Assembly (NCBI RefSeq): GCF_006715865.1
Contig: NZ_VFOA01000001.1
Location: 3,906,001 to 3,970,000, forward strand
DNA: 64,000 nt
Source: Cellulomonas sp. SLBN-39
GTDB taxonomy: Bacteria; Actinomycetota; Actinomycetes; Actinomycetales; Cellulomonadaceae
Direction of reading: 5' to 3'
Every line of letters starts with the position of its first letter. The stretch's first letter is position 1. Positions 24,946 to 34,778 of the stretch are shown here, in pieces. The notes under the pieces are model-generated. The model worked only from the letters and a program-made list of their open reading frames with translations. It was not told the DNA's origin and searched no databases. The translations under genes were made by a program, and so were the position numbers.

Positions 24946-25898
24946 GAGCCCAGGGTACGGCGGGGCGCGGGGTCGTCGGTGGCGGGGCCGAGCGTGCCGG
25001 CGTCGGCACGGGCGACGAGGTCCAGCGCGCGGTCCAGGAGGTCCGGGTCGCGCGCGTCGAGCCAGTGCACGCGCGGGTCGCGGCCGAACCAGCCCATCTG
25101 CTTGCGCGCCAGGCGGCGCGTGCCGGCGGCCGTGGAGGCGCGCGCCTCCTGCTCGTCGAGCTCGCCGCGCAGCTGGGCGAACGCCTGGGCGTACCCCACG
25201 GCCCGGGCCGCGGTCCGTCCCACGCCGTGCTCGGCGAGCGCCGCGGCCTCGTCGAGGAGCCCGTCGGCCCACATCGCGTCGACCCGGCGCCCGATGCGCT
25301 CGTCGAGGGCGTCGCGCGCGCAGTCGAGGCCGATCTGCACGGCCGGCACCTCGTAGACGTGCTGCGGCAGGCTCGCCGAGTAGGGCCGACCGGTCAGGGC
25401 GATCACCTCGAGCGCGCGCACGACGCGGCGGGCGTTGCGCGGGCCGATCCCCTCGGCCGCGACCGGGTCGAGCCGGGCCAGCTCCGCGTGCAGCGCCCGC
25501 GCCCCCTCGGCCTCGACGCGCTCCTCCAGCCGGGCACGGACGCCCGCGTCGGTGCCCGGGAAGTCCAGGTGGTCCAGCAGCGCGCGCACGTACAGCCCGG
25601 ACCCGCCGACGGCCACCGCCCGCACCCCGCGGGCGGCGAGGTCGGCGAGCACGCCCCGCGCGTCGCGCTGGTAGTCGGCGACGGACGCCTCGTCGCGGGG
25701 GTCGAGCACGTCCAGCAGGTGGTGGGGCACGCCCCGGCGCCGCTCGACCGGCAGGGTCGCGGTGCCGATGTCCATGCCGCGGTACAGCTGGAGGGCGTCG
25801 GCGTTGACGACGTGCGCGCCGAGCGCCTGCGCCAGGCCGAGGGCCAGGTCGGACTTCCCGGTGGCGGTCGGACCGACGACGGCGACGACGACGCTCAC
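24942..25898 (-). CDS. miaA: tRNA dimethylallyltransferase
   Basis: 318 residues. P-loop VVGPTATGKSDLALGLA, substrate region NADALQLYRGMDIGTATLP, PHHLLDVLDP, VGGSGLYVRALLD, GPRNARRVVRALEVIALTGRP and the C-terminal RRLARKQMGWFGRDPRVHWL. It transfers dimethylallyl to A37 of tRNAs reading UNN codons; MiaB, encoded 4.7 kb away, then adds the methylthio group. GTG 25898 overlaps the stop of the upstream gene (GTGA). Confidence 0.97.
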   Translation of the reverse strand: MSVVVAVVGPTATGKSDLALGLAQALGAHVVNADALQLYRGMDIGTATLPVERRRGVPHHLLDVLDPRDEASVADYQRDARGVLADLAARGVRAVAVGGSGLYVRALLDHLDFPGTDAGVRARLEERVEAEGARALHAELARLDPVAAEGIGPRNARRVVRALEVIALTGRPYSASLPQHVYEVPAVQIGLDCARDALDERIGRRVDAMWADGLLDEAAALAEHGVGRTAARAVGYAQAFAQLRGELDEQEARASTAAGTRRLARKQMGWFGRDPRVHWLDARDPDLLDRALDLVARADAGTLGPATDDPAPRRTLGS

Positions 25899-26683
25899 AC
25901 GCCCACCGTCCGCCACGCGCCCGCCGCGTGCGGGGCGCCCGCGAGGAGGACCACGGCGTCGAGCCGGGCGGCGAGCGGGACGCCCGCGGACGCGCCGACG
26001 AGGACCTGCCACGGCGCCCAGCCGCTGACCGCCAGGCGCGTGCACGTGCCGCGGTCGAGGGCCGCGAGCGCGTCCCGCGCGCCGGGGCCCGCGAGCGCGG
26101 CGTGCAGGGCGTCGTCCCACGCGGGGGCGTCGGGGTCGTCGGCGAGCGGGGCGTCGGGGCCGTGCCGGGCCGAGCCGGAGCCGACCACGACGAGCGCGGT
26201 CGGGGCGTCGCCGACGCACGCGGCGCCGAGCGCGCGCAGCTGCGCGGCACGGGCCGGCGCCGCGTCGTCGCGGGCCACCTCGACGACGGCGACGTCGGCC
26301 GGCGGGTCGGCGGGCGACGCGGCGGCCGCCACCAGGTGCAGGGCGACCGCGGCGGGCACGCCGACCGACGGGCCCGCGACGGGCAGGGAGGCGCCCGCAG
26401 GCGGGGCCACGACGGGCAGGTCGGGCACGGGCCACCCGAGCAGCGCGTCGGGCACGCCAGCCGGGCCGAGCCCCGCGCGCACCCGTCCAGCGGCCGCGCG
26501 GTCGCCGGTGCCGGCGCGGGGTGCGACGACGACGAGGCGTCCGCCGCGCGCGGCCTCGACGCCCTCGGCGACGGCCGCGAGAGCGGCCGCCCGGAGGTCG
26601 GCGAGGCCCGCGGGCTCGTGGCGGCCGGCGACGCCGGGGACGAGGAGGGCCGTGTCGGGGACGAGGGCGGCGTGGACGAGCAC
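25895..26683 (-). CDS. Class III extradiol-dioxygenase-like protein
   Basis: 262 residues, Ala-rich, resembling the LigB/MEMO-like class III extradiol dioxygenase fold proteins found beside miaA in actinobacteria. It starts VLVHAALVPDTALLVPGVAGR, has LVVVAPRAGTG, PAAVALHLVAAA, LVVVGSGSARHGPDAPL and DAVVLLAGAPHAAGAWRTVGV. The metal-binding His residues expected of a real dioxygenase are only partly evident (H in LVHAAL; H in SARHGPDAP; H in GAPHAAG), so activity is unproven. GTG 26683 has TACGGT ending six bases upstream. It heads the coupled miaA-dapF-thioredoxin group. Confidence 0.75.
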   Translation of the reverse strand: MLVHAALVPDTALLVPGVAGRHEPAGLADLRAAALAAVAEGVEAARGGRLVVVAPRAGTGDRAAAGRVRAGLGPAGVPDALLGWPVPDLPVVAPPAGASLPVAGPSVGVPAAVALHLVAAAASPADPPADVAVVEVARDDAAPARAAQLRALGAACVGDAPTALVVVGSGSARHGPDAPLADDPDAPAWDDALHAALAGPGARDALAALDRGTCTRLAVSGWAPWQVLVGASAGVPLAARLDAVVLLAGAPHAAGAWRTVGV

Positions 26684-26689
26684 GCCCCG

Positions 26690-26736
26690 ACCGTAGCGGG
26701 TGCGTCCGCGGGTGCGCTCCGGGCGGCGGGTAGGGT
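26690..26736. promoter_or_regulatory. Divergent pair of leaderless -10 elements
   Basis: Minus-strand TACGGT (26690-26695) ends six bases before GTG 26683; plus-strand TAGGGT (26731-26736) ends six bases before ATG 26743. Only 59 bp separate the two start codons. Confidence 0.5.
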
Positions 26737-26742
26737 CGGGGC

Positions 26743-27336
26743 ATGGGCTGGTTCGGCGAGCAGGCGCGACGCTGGTGGCCGGGGCGGCGGGCGGCCGTGC
26801 CCCCTCCCCCGGGCGGCGGGGCGGACCTGGACGACGACGCGCTGCACGCCCGGGTCGCTGACCTGCTGGCACGTGAGCTCGGTGCGGCGGAGTCCTCGGG
26901 CAGCCGTCCGCTGCCGGTGACGCCCGCGCGCATCGCCGCGTGGATGGCGGAGAACGAGTTCTCCTACTTCGTCGACAACGACGGCGACCTGGGCGGGCTG
27001 TGGCGGGGCCGGCTGTTCTACTTCTTCCTCTTCGGTGAGGACTCGGAGATCCTGCAGGTGCGGGGCCAGTGGCACCGCGAGCTCGCGATCGAGCGGCTCG
27101 AGGAGGTCCTCGACCTGTGCAACGAGTGGAACGCGGACCGGATCTGGCCCAAGGCGTACACGCGGGTGCGTGACAACGGGCGGGTGCACGTCGTCTCGGA
27201 GGTCGCCACGGACCTGGAGCACGGCGTCACGGACGACCAGCTGAGCCAGTTCCTGTTCTGCGGCCTGTCGACGGGCAGCATGCTGTTCGACGCGCTCGAC
27301 GAGCAGTACCCGGACCCGGCGGGGGTGGCGCCGTGA
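26743..27336 (+). CDS. YbjN domain protein, first of a tandem pair
   Basis: 197 residues. After a charged, proline-rich N-terminus the YbjN fold begins about residue 60: VTPARIAAWMAENEFSYFVD, DGDLGGLWRGRLFYFFLFG, ILQVRGQWHRELA, CNEWNADRIWPKAYTRV and VSEVATDLEHGVTDDQL. YbjN-type proteins resemble type III secretion chaperones in fold; their role in actinobacteria is not known. ATG 26743 suits leaderless initiation. Its stop overlaps the start of the second YbjN gene (GTGA). Confidence 0.9.
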   Translation: MGWFGEQARRWWPGRRAAVPPPPGGGADLDDDALHARVADLLARELGAAESSGSRPLPVTPARIAAWMAENEFSYFVDNDGDLGGLWRGRLFYFFLFGEDSEILQVRGQWHRELAIERLEEVLDLCNEWNADRIWPKAYTRVRDNGRVHVVSEVATDLEHGVTDDQLSQFLFCGLSTGSMLFDALDEQYPDPAGVAP

Positions 27337-27851
27337 GCGCGCCGGGGTGGCTGCTGCGCGTGCTGGGCGGGCTGCCGAAGCCCGCCAAGGACCCCCACCC
27401 GGACGACGAGCCGCCGCGACCGCTGACGCGCGACCGGGTCGGGGAGTACCTGCTGGCGCGCGGGTACCGGTTCGTGGTCGACGAGGACGGCGACCTGACC
27501 GGCACCTGGGACGGCAGCCGGTTCTGGTTCCTGCTGCTGGGCGACCAGCACGAGATCCTGCAGGTGCGCGGCCGGTGGCACCGGACGGTGCCGCTCGCCC
27601 AGCGCGCCGCGCTGGCGCTGGCCGTCAACGACTGGAACCGCGAGCGCATCTGGCCCAAGGCGTACCTGCGCGAGGAGGAGGGCACGCTCGCCCTCTACTC
27701 GGAGGTCTCGGCCGACCTCGAGCCCGGGGTGACCGACGTGCAGCTGGCCCAGCTCCTCGCGTGCGGGCTCGGCACGGGCGTGCAGCTGTTCGCCGCCCTG
27801 GAGCAGATCCTGCCCGCGGACGGGCCGCCGCCGCCGGTGCCGGACAACTGA
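27333..27851 (+). CDS. YbjN domain protein, second of a tandem pair
   Basis: 172 residues, clearly a paralogue of the preceding gene: YLLARGYRFVVDEDGDLTGTWD, FLLLGDQHEILQVRGRWHR, NDWNRERIWPKAYLRE and YSEVSADLEPGVTDVQLAQLLACGLGTG line up with the first copy. The N-terminal extension differs. The overlap suggests equal expression and possibly a heterodimer. Function unknown. Confidence 0.9.
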   Translation: MSAPGWLLRVLGGLPKPAKDPHPDDEPPRPLTRDRVGEYLLARGYRFVVDEDGDLTGTWDGSRFWFLLLGDQHEILQVRGRWHRTVPLAQRAALALAVNDWNRERIWPKAYLREEEGTLALYSEVSADLEPGVTDVQLAQLLACGLGTGVQLFAALEQILPADGPPPPVPDN

Positions 27852-27858
27852 GGCCCCG

Positions 27859-29448
27859 TCACAGGCCGCCGAGCACCTGCCCCAGCAGGATCTTGGTGAT
27901 CATCGCCGCCGGGTACACCAGCGCGTAGCCCAGCGCGACACGGGAGTCGTACCCGGTGCGCCCGTTGGCGAACGCCAGCACCGCGGGCTGGGTCTGGGCG
28001 CCGGCCATGATGCCGGCCAGCCGGGTGCCGCCGGTGCGGAACAGGCGCCGCATCACCAGGTAGAGGCCGGCGGCGACCGTCGTGGTGACGACGAGCCCGA
28101 GCAGGACGATCCGCACCCACTCCCCCGAGGCGAACGCGGCGCCGATCTGCGCGCCGGCGCGCGAGCCCGCCTGGGCGAGGAACACGAGCAGCCCGAGCTC
28201 GGCGATCGCCTGCGCGGCCGTGTAGGGCATGGCTGTGACGAGGGGGCCGACGCGGCCGAGCCGGCCGAGCACGAGGCCGACGACGAGCGTCCCGGCGGCG
28301 GACCCGATGGAGAAGACGCGCCCGGGCACGGGGAACGCGACGGCGCCGAGCAGGATCCCGAGGGTCATGCCCAGGCCGAGGACGATCGGCGTGATGTCGG
28401 ACAGCCCGCGCGCGGAGTCCCCGAACCACCGGGAGACCTCGCCCATGCGGTCGCGCGGGGCGATGACGCGGACCCGGTCGCCGAGCTGGAGCAGGAAGTC
28501 GTCGGTGGCGACGACGTCGACGTCGCCACGGCGCACGCGCGAGATGGTGGCGCCGAACCGGTGCGGCAGGTCGAGCTCGGCGATGGTGTGCCCGGCGGCG
28601 CGGGAGTCGGAGACGGTGATGCGCCGCATGTCGAGGTACCAGCGGTCGACCTCGAGGTGGTGCGAGGACGTGTGCCCGAGCTCGCGGGTGACGGCGTCGA
28701 CGTCGGCGGCGGGCCCGACGACGGTGACGAGGTCGTCGACGAGCAGCAGGTCGCCGTCGTCCGCGGTGCGGATCGGCTCGGTCTCGCCGCGGCGGACCCG
28801 GGAGAACTTGATGCGGTCCCCGTACCGCTCCTCCAGGTCCTGGATGCGTGGGCTGCTGCCGGCCTCGACACGGACGGTGCGGTTGACCAGCGCGGGCGGG
28901 GCGTCGGTGTCCTCGCGGCGGTGGCGCAGCGCGGCCGTGACGGCGACGAGCATGCCGACCACGCCGAACAGGTAGGTGACCGCGTACCCGACGGTCGGGC
29001 CGGTGGCGTCCCCGGCGGCCTCGCGGGCGGCCGCGAGCGCGGGGGTGTTGGTCACGGCACCGGCCCACGCGCCCGCGGTGACGGCGGGGTCGAGGTGCAG
29101 GGCGGCGCCCAGCGCGACGGCGACGACGGCACCGGTGACCAGGACCCCCACCATCGCGAGGATCTGCCCGAGGCTGCGGCGCAGGGACGAGAAGAACGTC
29201 GCACCGGACACGATGCCGACGCTGAACGTGAACAGGGTCAGGCCGAGCGTGCCGAGCTCCTCGGGGATCTCGAGGTCGACGCCCAGACCGGCCGCCCACG
29301 CGGACGCGCCGATCGCGAGGAACAGCACGGCCGCGGCCCCGAGGCCCACGCCGCGCACGCGCACGTGCCCGAGGAGCGACCCGGTGCCGATGAGCACGAA
29401 GAGCAGCAGGATGGGCTGCTCGGCCAGGAAGACGAACACGTCCGACAT
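27859..29448 (-). CDS. AspT/YidE-type antiporter with two RCK_C domains
   Basis: 529 residues: about five helices (1-165), two tandem TrkA/RCK_C regulatory domains (about 180-350; VNRTVRVEAGSSPRIQDLEERYG and RRITVSDSRAAGHTIAELDLP), then about five more helices. The repeated GAVTNTPALAAA and GAQTQPAVLAFANGRTG motifs are those of the aspartate-alanine exchanger family (AspT, YidE, YbjL). Substrate is unknown; RCK_C domains suggest control by a nucleotide or ion. ATG 29448 has GGAGA upstream. It is 166 bp downstream of miaB on the same strand and convergent with the YbjN pair. Confidence 0.9.
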   Translation of the reverse strand: MSDVFVFLAEQPILLLFVLIGTGSLLGHVRVRGVGLGAAAVLFLAIGASAWAAGLGVDLEIPEELGTLGLTLFTFSVGIVSGATFFSSLRRSLGQILAMVGVLVTGAVVAVALGAALHLDPAVTAGAWAGAVTNTPALAAAREAAGDATGPTVGYAVTYLFGVVGMLVAVTAALRHRREDTDAPPALVNRTVRVEAGSSPRIQDLEERYGDRIKFSRVRRGETEPIRTADDGDLLLVDDLVTVVGPAADVDAVTRELGHTSSHHLEVDRWYLDMRRITVSDSRAAGHTIAELDLPHRFGATISRVRRGDVDVVATDDFLLQLGDRVRVIAPRDRMGEVSRWFGDSARGLSDITPIVLGLGMTLGILLGAVAFPVPGRVFSIGSAAGTLVVGLVLGRLGRVGPLVTAMPYTAAQAIAELGLLVFLAQAGSRAGAQIGAAFASGEWVRIVLLGLVVTTTVAAGLYLVMRRLFRTGGTRLAGIMAGAQTQPAVLAFANGRTGYDSRVALGYALVYPAAMITKILLGQVLGGL

Positions 29449-29614
29449 CGGTGTCTCCGTGTGAGGGGTGCGACGCTGCGACCCTCATTGAAGACCCGCC
29501 CCCGGCGGCCCGTCTGGGCCGGAGGGCCCGGGTGCCCGCACGCGGACGGGCTGTCGGCGGGCGAGCAGCCACCGGACCGGCGGTCGGCGGACCAGCAGTC
29601 CCGCGGGCGGGTGG

Positions 29615-31210
29615 TCAGCGGGTCGGCGCGCCGAGCCCCGGCAGGCCCAGCACCACGGGCCCGGCCGGCGCGGGGGCGCCCGTCCCGCACGACGACGCCC
29701 CCGCGTGGGCGTGCTCCTCGCTCCCCGCGGTGCGCGCCTGCCAGGCGTCGCCGGCGCGGGTGCGCCGCACCGCGAACGTGCCGCCGGGCGTGAGGGCGGA
29801 GTCGGCGACGAGGTGGTGGGGCGCGCTGCGGGTGACCTCGACCGTGACGAGGTCGCCGGGACGGGGCGCCTGCGCCGCGTCGAGGCCGGGCGGCAGCGCG
29901 AGGTGCACGAGGCGGTTGTCGGCCGCGCGGCCCGAGATGCGCGCGGTGTCGGCGTCCTTGCGCCCCTCGCCCTGGGCGACGAGCACGTCGACGCGGCGGC
30001 CCACCTGCGCGGCGTTCTCCTCGGCGGAGATCCGCTCCTGCAGGGCCTGGAGGCGCTCGTACCGCTCCTGGACGACGGCCTTGGGCAGCTGGTCGGGAAG
30101 GTCCGCGGCGGGCGTGCCGGGCCGCGGGGAGTACTGGAAGGTGAACGCCGAGGCGAACCGGGACGCCTCGACCACGCGCAGGGTGTCGGCGAAGTCCTCC
30201 TCGGTCTCGCCGGGGAACCCCACGATGAGGTCGGTCGTGATCGCCGCGTCCGGTACCGCGGCGCGCACGCGGTCGAGGATGGCCAGGAAGCGCTCGGCCC
30301 GGTACGAGCGGCGCATGGCGCGCAGGACCCGGTCCGAGCCGGACTGCAGGGGCATGTGCAGCTGCGGCATGACCGTCGGCGTGGCCGCCATCGCCTCGAT
30401 CACGTCGTCGGTGAAGGCCGCCGGGTGCGGGGACGTGAAGCGGACGCGCTCGAGCCCGGGAACCGCGCCGACCGACCGCAGCAGCTTGGCGAACGCGTGC
30501 CGGTCGCCGAACCCGACGCCGTAGGAGTTGACGTTCTGCCCCAGCAGGGTGACCTCGATCGCCCCCTGGGCGACGAGCGCCTCGACCTCGGCCAGGACGT
30601 CGCCCGGACGACGGTCCCGCTCCTTGCCGCGCAGGTGCGGGACGATGCAGAAGGTGCAGGTGTTGTTGCAGCCCACGCTGATGGACACCCAGCCGGCGTA
30701 GACGGACTCCCGCCGCGTGGGCAGCGTCGAGGGGAACACCTGCAGCGACTCGGCGATCTCGACCTCCGCCTGCGCGTTGTGGCGGGCGCGCTCGAGCAGC
30801 GAGGGCAGAACGTCGATGTTGTGCGTGCCGAACACCACGTCCACCCACGGGGCGCGCTCGACGATGCCGGCGCGGTCCTTCTGCGCGAGGCAGCCGCCCA
30901 CGGCGATCTGCATGCCGCCGGTGCGGGCACGCTTGGTGCCCGCCAGCCGCCCGAGGTTGCCGTAGAGCCGGTCGGCGGCGTTCTCGCGGACCGCGCACGT
31001 GTTGATGACGAGGACGTCGACGTCCTCCGCGGCGGCGTCGTCCGCGGGCGCCGGCACGTAGCCGGCCTCCTCGAGCAGCCCGGCCATGTGCTCGGAGTCG
31101 TGCACGTTCATCTGGCAGCCGAGGGTCTTGACCAGGTACGTGCGCGCACGCGCCGCCGGGGCGTGCGCGACGGCGGGGGCGGGGGCGGGGGCGGGCAGGG
31201 TCGTGGACAT
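29615..31210 (-). CDS. miaB: tRNA-2-methylthio-N6-dimethylallyladenosine synthase
   Basis: 531 residues. UPF0004 domain with three cluster Cys (Cys32 in [32 protein letters not shown]), radical-SAM domain with C-N-N-T-C-T-F-C motif, and a C-terminal TRAM domain (about 400-470). A further about 50 Ala/Gly/Pro-rich residues follow, longer than E. coli MiaB (474). It adds methylthio to the MiaA product at A37. ATG 31210: a TACCCT hexamer ends eight bases upstream and a G-run lies between. Confidence 0.96.
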   Translation of the reverse strand: MSTTLPAPAPAPAVAHAPAARARTYLVKTLGCQMNVHDSEHMAGLLEEAGYVPAPADDAAAEDVDVLVINTCAVRENAADRLYGNLGRLAGTKRARTGGMQIAVGGCLAQKDRAGIVERAPWVDVVFGTHNIDVLPSLLERARHNAQAEVEIAESLQVFPSTLPTRRESVYAGWVSISVGCNNTCTFCIVPHLRGKERDRRPGDVLAEVEALVAQGAIEVTLLGQNVNSYGVGFGDRHAFAKLLRSVGAVPGLERVRFTSPHPAAFTDDVIEAMAATPTVMPQLHMPLQSGSDRVLRAMRRSYRAERFLAILDRVRAAVPDAAITTDLIVGFPGETEEDFADTLRVVEASRFASAFTFQYSPRPGTPAADLPDQLPKAVVQERYERLQALQERISAEENAAQVGRRVDVLVAQGEGRKDADTARISGRAADNRLVHLALPPGLDAAQAPRPGDLVTVEVTRSAPHHLVADSALTPGGTFAVRRTRAGDAWQARTAGSEEHAHAGASSCGTGAPAPAGPVVLGLPGLGAPTR

Positions 31211-31388
31211 CGCCCCCCAGGGTACGTCGGTGCGACGCCCGCCCCGGTGCGGGGCCGGTCCGACGGCCGCACGACGCCGGACCGGGCACACCCGGACGCA
31301 CCCGGGCGGACCCGGCTGTGCAGACCGGGATGACTGGGACGTTACGGGACCGTGACGTCTTCTCGTGGCGCCCGCAACATCTCCCCCG

Positions 31389-31394
31389 TAGGTT
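31389..31394 (+). promoter_or_regulatory. -10 element, leaderless start of gluA
   Basis: TAGGTT ends exactly six bases before ATG 31401; no Shine-Dalgarno is present. Confidence 0.5.
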
Positions 31395-31400
31395 CGGCAG

Positions 31401-32195
<795 letters not shown>

Positions 32196-32275
32196 CCCGG
32201 GCGCGCACGGCGGGCCCGGCACCACCGACCAGACCGCAGCACGACACGACGCACGACGACACGAAGGGGACACCC

Positions 32276-33115
32276 ATGCGCGCACGACTGGCGATCGCGC
32301 TCACCGCGGCGGCCGCGCTCACGCTCACCGCCTGCTCCGGCGGCGACACCGACTCCGAGGGCACCGAGGGATCGGGCGAGGGCGAGAGCATCCGGATCGG
32401 CATCAAGTTCGACCAGCCCGGCCTCGGCTTCCAGGACGGCTCCGACTACACCGGCTTCGACGTCGGCGTCGCGACGTACGTCGCGGAGCAGCTCGGCTAC
32501 TCCGCCGACCAGATCGAGTGGGTCGAGTCCCCGTCCGCGCAGCGCGAGACGATGCTGCAGACCGGCCAGGTCGACATGATCTTCGCGACGTACTCCATCA
32601 CCGACGAGCGCAAGGAGGTCGTGTCCTTCGCCGGTCCGTACTTCGTCGCCGGCCAGGACCTGCTCGTCGCCGCCGACGACGACTCCATCACCGGGCCCGA
32701 GGACCTCGAGGGCAAGAACCTGTGCTCCGTCACGGGCTCGACGTCCGCGCAGCGCATCAAGGACGAGTACGCGGCCGGCACGAACCTGCTGGAGCAGCCC
32801 GGGTACGCCGAGTGCGTCACCGCGCTCGTCGCAGGGTCCGTCGACGCGGTGACCACCGACGACATCATCCTCGCCGGCCTCGCCGCGATCCCCGCCAACG
32901 AGGGCCAGGTCAAGGTCGTCGGGAACCCGTTCTCCGAGGAGAACTACGGCATCGGCCTGCCGCAGGACAACGAGATCTGCGAGGACGTGAACGCAGCCGT
33001 CGAGCAGATGTTCGAGGACGGCACGTGGGAGCAGCTGCTGGAGGACAACGTCGGCGCGTCGGGCTACGTCCCGAACGCCGACCTCAACCCGCCGGCCGTC
33101 GAGCCCTGCGCCTGA
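32276..33115 (+). CDS. gluB: Glutamate-type ABC importer, substrate-binding lipoprotein
   Basis: 279 residues. Lipoprotein signal with lipobox LTAC at about residues 17-20, a Gly/Ser/Glu-rich spacer, then a family-3 solute-binding protein: [85 protein letters not shown]. The mature protein sits on the outer face of the membrane. ATG 32276 follows AAGGGGA. An 80-bp spacer separates it from gluA and a 16-bp stem-loop lies just beyond its stop. Confidence 0.95.
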   Translation: MRARLAIALTAAAALTLTACSGGDTDSEGTEGSGEGESIRIGIKFDQPGLGFQDGSDYTGFDVGVATYVAEQLGYSADQIEWVESPSAQRETMLQTGQVDMIFATYSITDERKEVVSFAGPYFVAGQDLLVAADDDSITGPEDLEGKNLCSVTGSTSAQRIKDEYAAGTNLLEQPGYAECVTALVAGSVDAVTTDDIILAGLAAIPANEGQVKVVGNPFSEENYGIGLPQDNEICEDVNAAVEQMFEDGTWEQLLEDNVGASGYVPNADLNPPAVEPCA

Positions 33116-33121
33116 CCCGCT

Positions 33122-33157
33122 GACCCCGCGGGTGCCGGCCACCGGCACCCGCGGGTC
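33122..33157 (+). terminator. Intra-operon stem-loop between gluB and gluC
   Basis: Arms 33122-33138 and 33142-33157 pair over 16 bp with one bulged C and a CCA loop, seven bases after the gluB stop. It probably trims transcription or protects the gluB end, giving more binding protein than permease. Confidence 0.65.
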
Positions 33158-33198
33158 CGCACGCCGTCCCCCTGCCGCACGCCCCTGGAGGTCCTGCC

Positions 33199-33888
33199 GT
33201 GGACGAGGGCTACCTCGCCCAGTTCCTGTCGTTGTTCGAGCAGTTCGACGTGCTCGCCGCGTTCTGGGTCAACATCCAGCTCACCGCGTACGCCGCCGTC
33301 CTCGCGCTCGTCCTCGGCACGGTGCTGGCCGTCATGCGGATCTCGCCCGTGCCGAGCCTGCGCTGGGCCGGGGCGACGTACGTGACTTTGCTGCGCAACA
33401 CGCCCCTGACGATCATCATCGTCTTCTGCGTGCTGGGCCTGTGGGGGCAGCTCGGCATCACGCTCTCGGCGGACTTCCAGACCAACTTCTTCCGCCTGGC
33501 CGCCATCGGCCTGGGCGTCTACCACGCGGCGTTCGTCTGCGAGGCGCTGCGCTCGGGCGTCAACACCGTGCCCGTCGGCCAGGCCGAGGCGGCCCGCGCG
33601 ATCGGCCTGGGCTTCTGGCCCGCCGCGCGCCTGGTGATCCTGCCGCAGGCGTTCCGCGGCGCCGTCGCCCCGCTCGGCAACGTGCTCATCGCCCTCATCA
33701 AGAACTCCACGGTCGCCGCCGCCGGGTCCGTCGCCGAGGCCTCGGGCCTGATGCGCACCATGATCGAGTTCCGCCCCGACGTGATCCTCGCCGTGTTCTT
33801 CGTGTTCGCACTCGGCTTCGTCGTCCTCGTCGTCCCGGTGGGCCTGCTCACCACGTCCCTGTCCCGACGCCTGGCGGTGGCCCGATGA
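33199..33888 (+). CDS. gluC: Glutamate-type ABC importer, permease
   Basis: 229 residues with about five membrane helices. The His/Glu/Gln-type EAA loop is [24 protein letters not shown], contacting the ATPase. [18 protein letters not shown] is typical of polar amino acid permeases. GTG 33199 has GGAGG nine bases upstream. Its stop overlaps the gluD start (ATGA), so the two permeases are made together and presumably form a heterodimer. Confidence 0.94.
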   Translation: MDEGYLAQFLSLFEQFDVLAAFWVNIQLTAYAAVLALVLGTVLAVMRISPVPSLRWAGATYVTLLRNTPLTIIIVFCVLGLWGQLGITLSADFQTNFFRLAAIGLGVYHAAFVCEALRSGVNTVPVGQAEAARAIGLGFWPAARLVILPQAFRGAVAPLGNVLIALIKNSTVAAAGSVAEASGLMRTMIEFRPDVILAVFFVFALGFVVLVVPVGLLTTSLSRRLAVAR

Positions 33889-34754
33889 GCGCGCACGTCC
33901 TGTTCGACGCCCCCGGGCCCCGCGCCCGCCGGCGCATGGTGGTCGTCAACGTCCTCGCCGCGCTCGTGGTGGTCGCGATCGCCGCCGTGGCGCTGGTCGT
34001 GCTCGACCGCAAGGGGCAGCTCGACGCCCGTCTGTGGACGCCGTTCCTCGAGGCGCGCACCTGGACCGGTTACCTGCTCCCCGGCCTGCTCGACACGCTG
34101 CGCGCCGCCGCGCTCGCCATCGTCGCGTCGGGCGTCTTCGGGCTGGTGTTCGGGCTGGGCCGGCTCGCGTCGTCGCGCGTCGTGCGCGTCGTCGCCGGAG
34201 GCGTCGTCGAGTTCTTCCGCGCCGTCCCGGTGCTGCTCATGATGATCTTCTTCTACATGGGGATCTCCCAGCTGGGGCTGCTCGACCCGGGCGACGTGCC
34301 GCTCGTGGCCGTGGTGCTCGGCCTGACCCTCTACAACGGGTCCGTGTTCGCCGAGCTCGTGCGGTCGGGCGTCCACGGGCTGCCGAAGGGCCAGCGCGAG
34401 GCGGCGCTCGTCGTCGGGCTCACCCGCGGGCAGTCGCTGCGGCTCGTCGAGGTGCCGCAGGCGCTGATCGCCATGCTGCCCGCGATCGCGTCGCAGCTCG
34501 TCGTCATCCTGAAGGACACCGCACTCGGCGCGATCATCACCTACCCCGAGCTGCTGGCCGCCGCACGCCGGCTCGGGTCCGGCGAGGGCAACATCCTCCA
34601 GGCGCTGCTCGTCGCCGCGATCATCTTCATCGTCATCAACTACGCCCTCACCCGGGCCGCCGACCGGCTCGCGACCCGCGTCGACCGTCGCACGTCCGGC
34701 ACCGCGACGGCCCAGGCGCCGAGCCTGGCCGTGCGTGCCGGGGGCGACGACTGA
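33885..34754 (+). CDS. gluD: Glutamate-type ABC importer, permease
   Basis: 289 residues with about five or six helices and a longer N-terminus (one extra helix at about 20-40, as in GluD). EAA loop ELVRSGVHGLPKGQREAALVVGLT; FFRAVPVLLMMIFFYMGIS; KDTALGAIITYPELLAAARRLG. ATG 33885 overlaps the gluC stop. It faces rny, whose stop is only 24 bp away. Confidence 0.94.
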   Translation: MSAHVLFDAPGPRARRRMVVVNVLAALVVVAIAAVALVVLDRKGQLDARLWTPFLEARTWTGYLLPGLLDTLRAAALAIVASGVFGLVFGLGRLASSRVVRVVAGGVVEFFRAVPVLLMMIFFYMGISQLGLLDPGDVPLVAVVLGLTLYNGSVFAELVRSGVHGLPKGQREAALVVGLTRGQSLRLVEVPQALIAMLPAIASQLVVILKDTALGAIITYPELLAAARRLGSGEGNILQALLVAAIIFIVINYALTRAADRLATRVDRRTSGTATAQAPSLAVRAGGDD

Positions 34755-34778
34755 CCGGCCCGGCGCCGGCCGCGGTCG

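Noticed and set aside
29449..29614. Possible terminator or small gene between the AspT-type gene and miaB
   Set aside because: Only scattered GC-rich inverted repeats with long loops; no stem comparable with the others reported.
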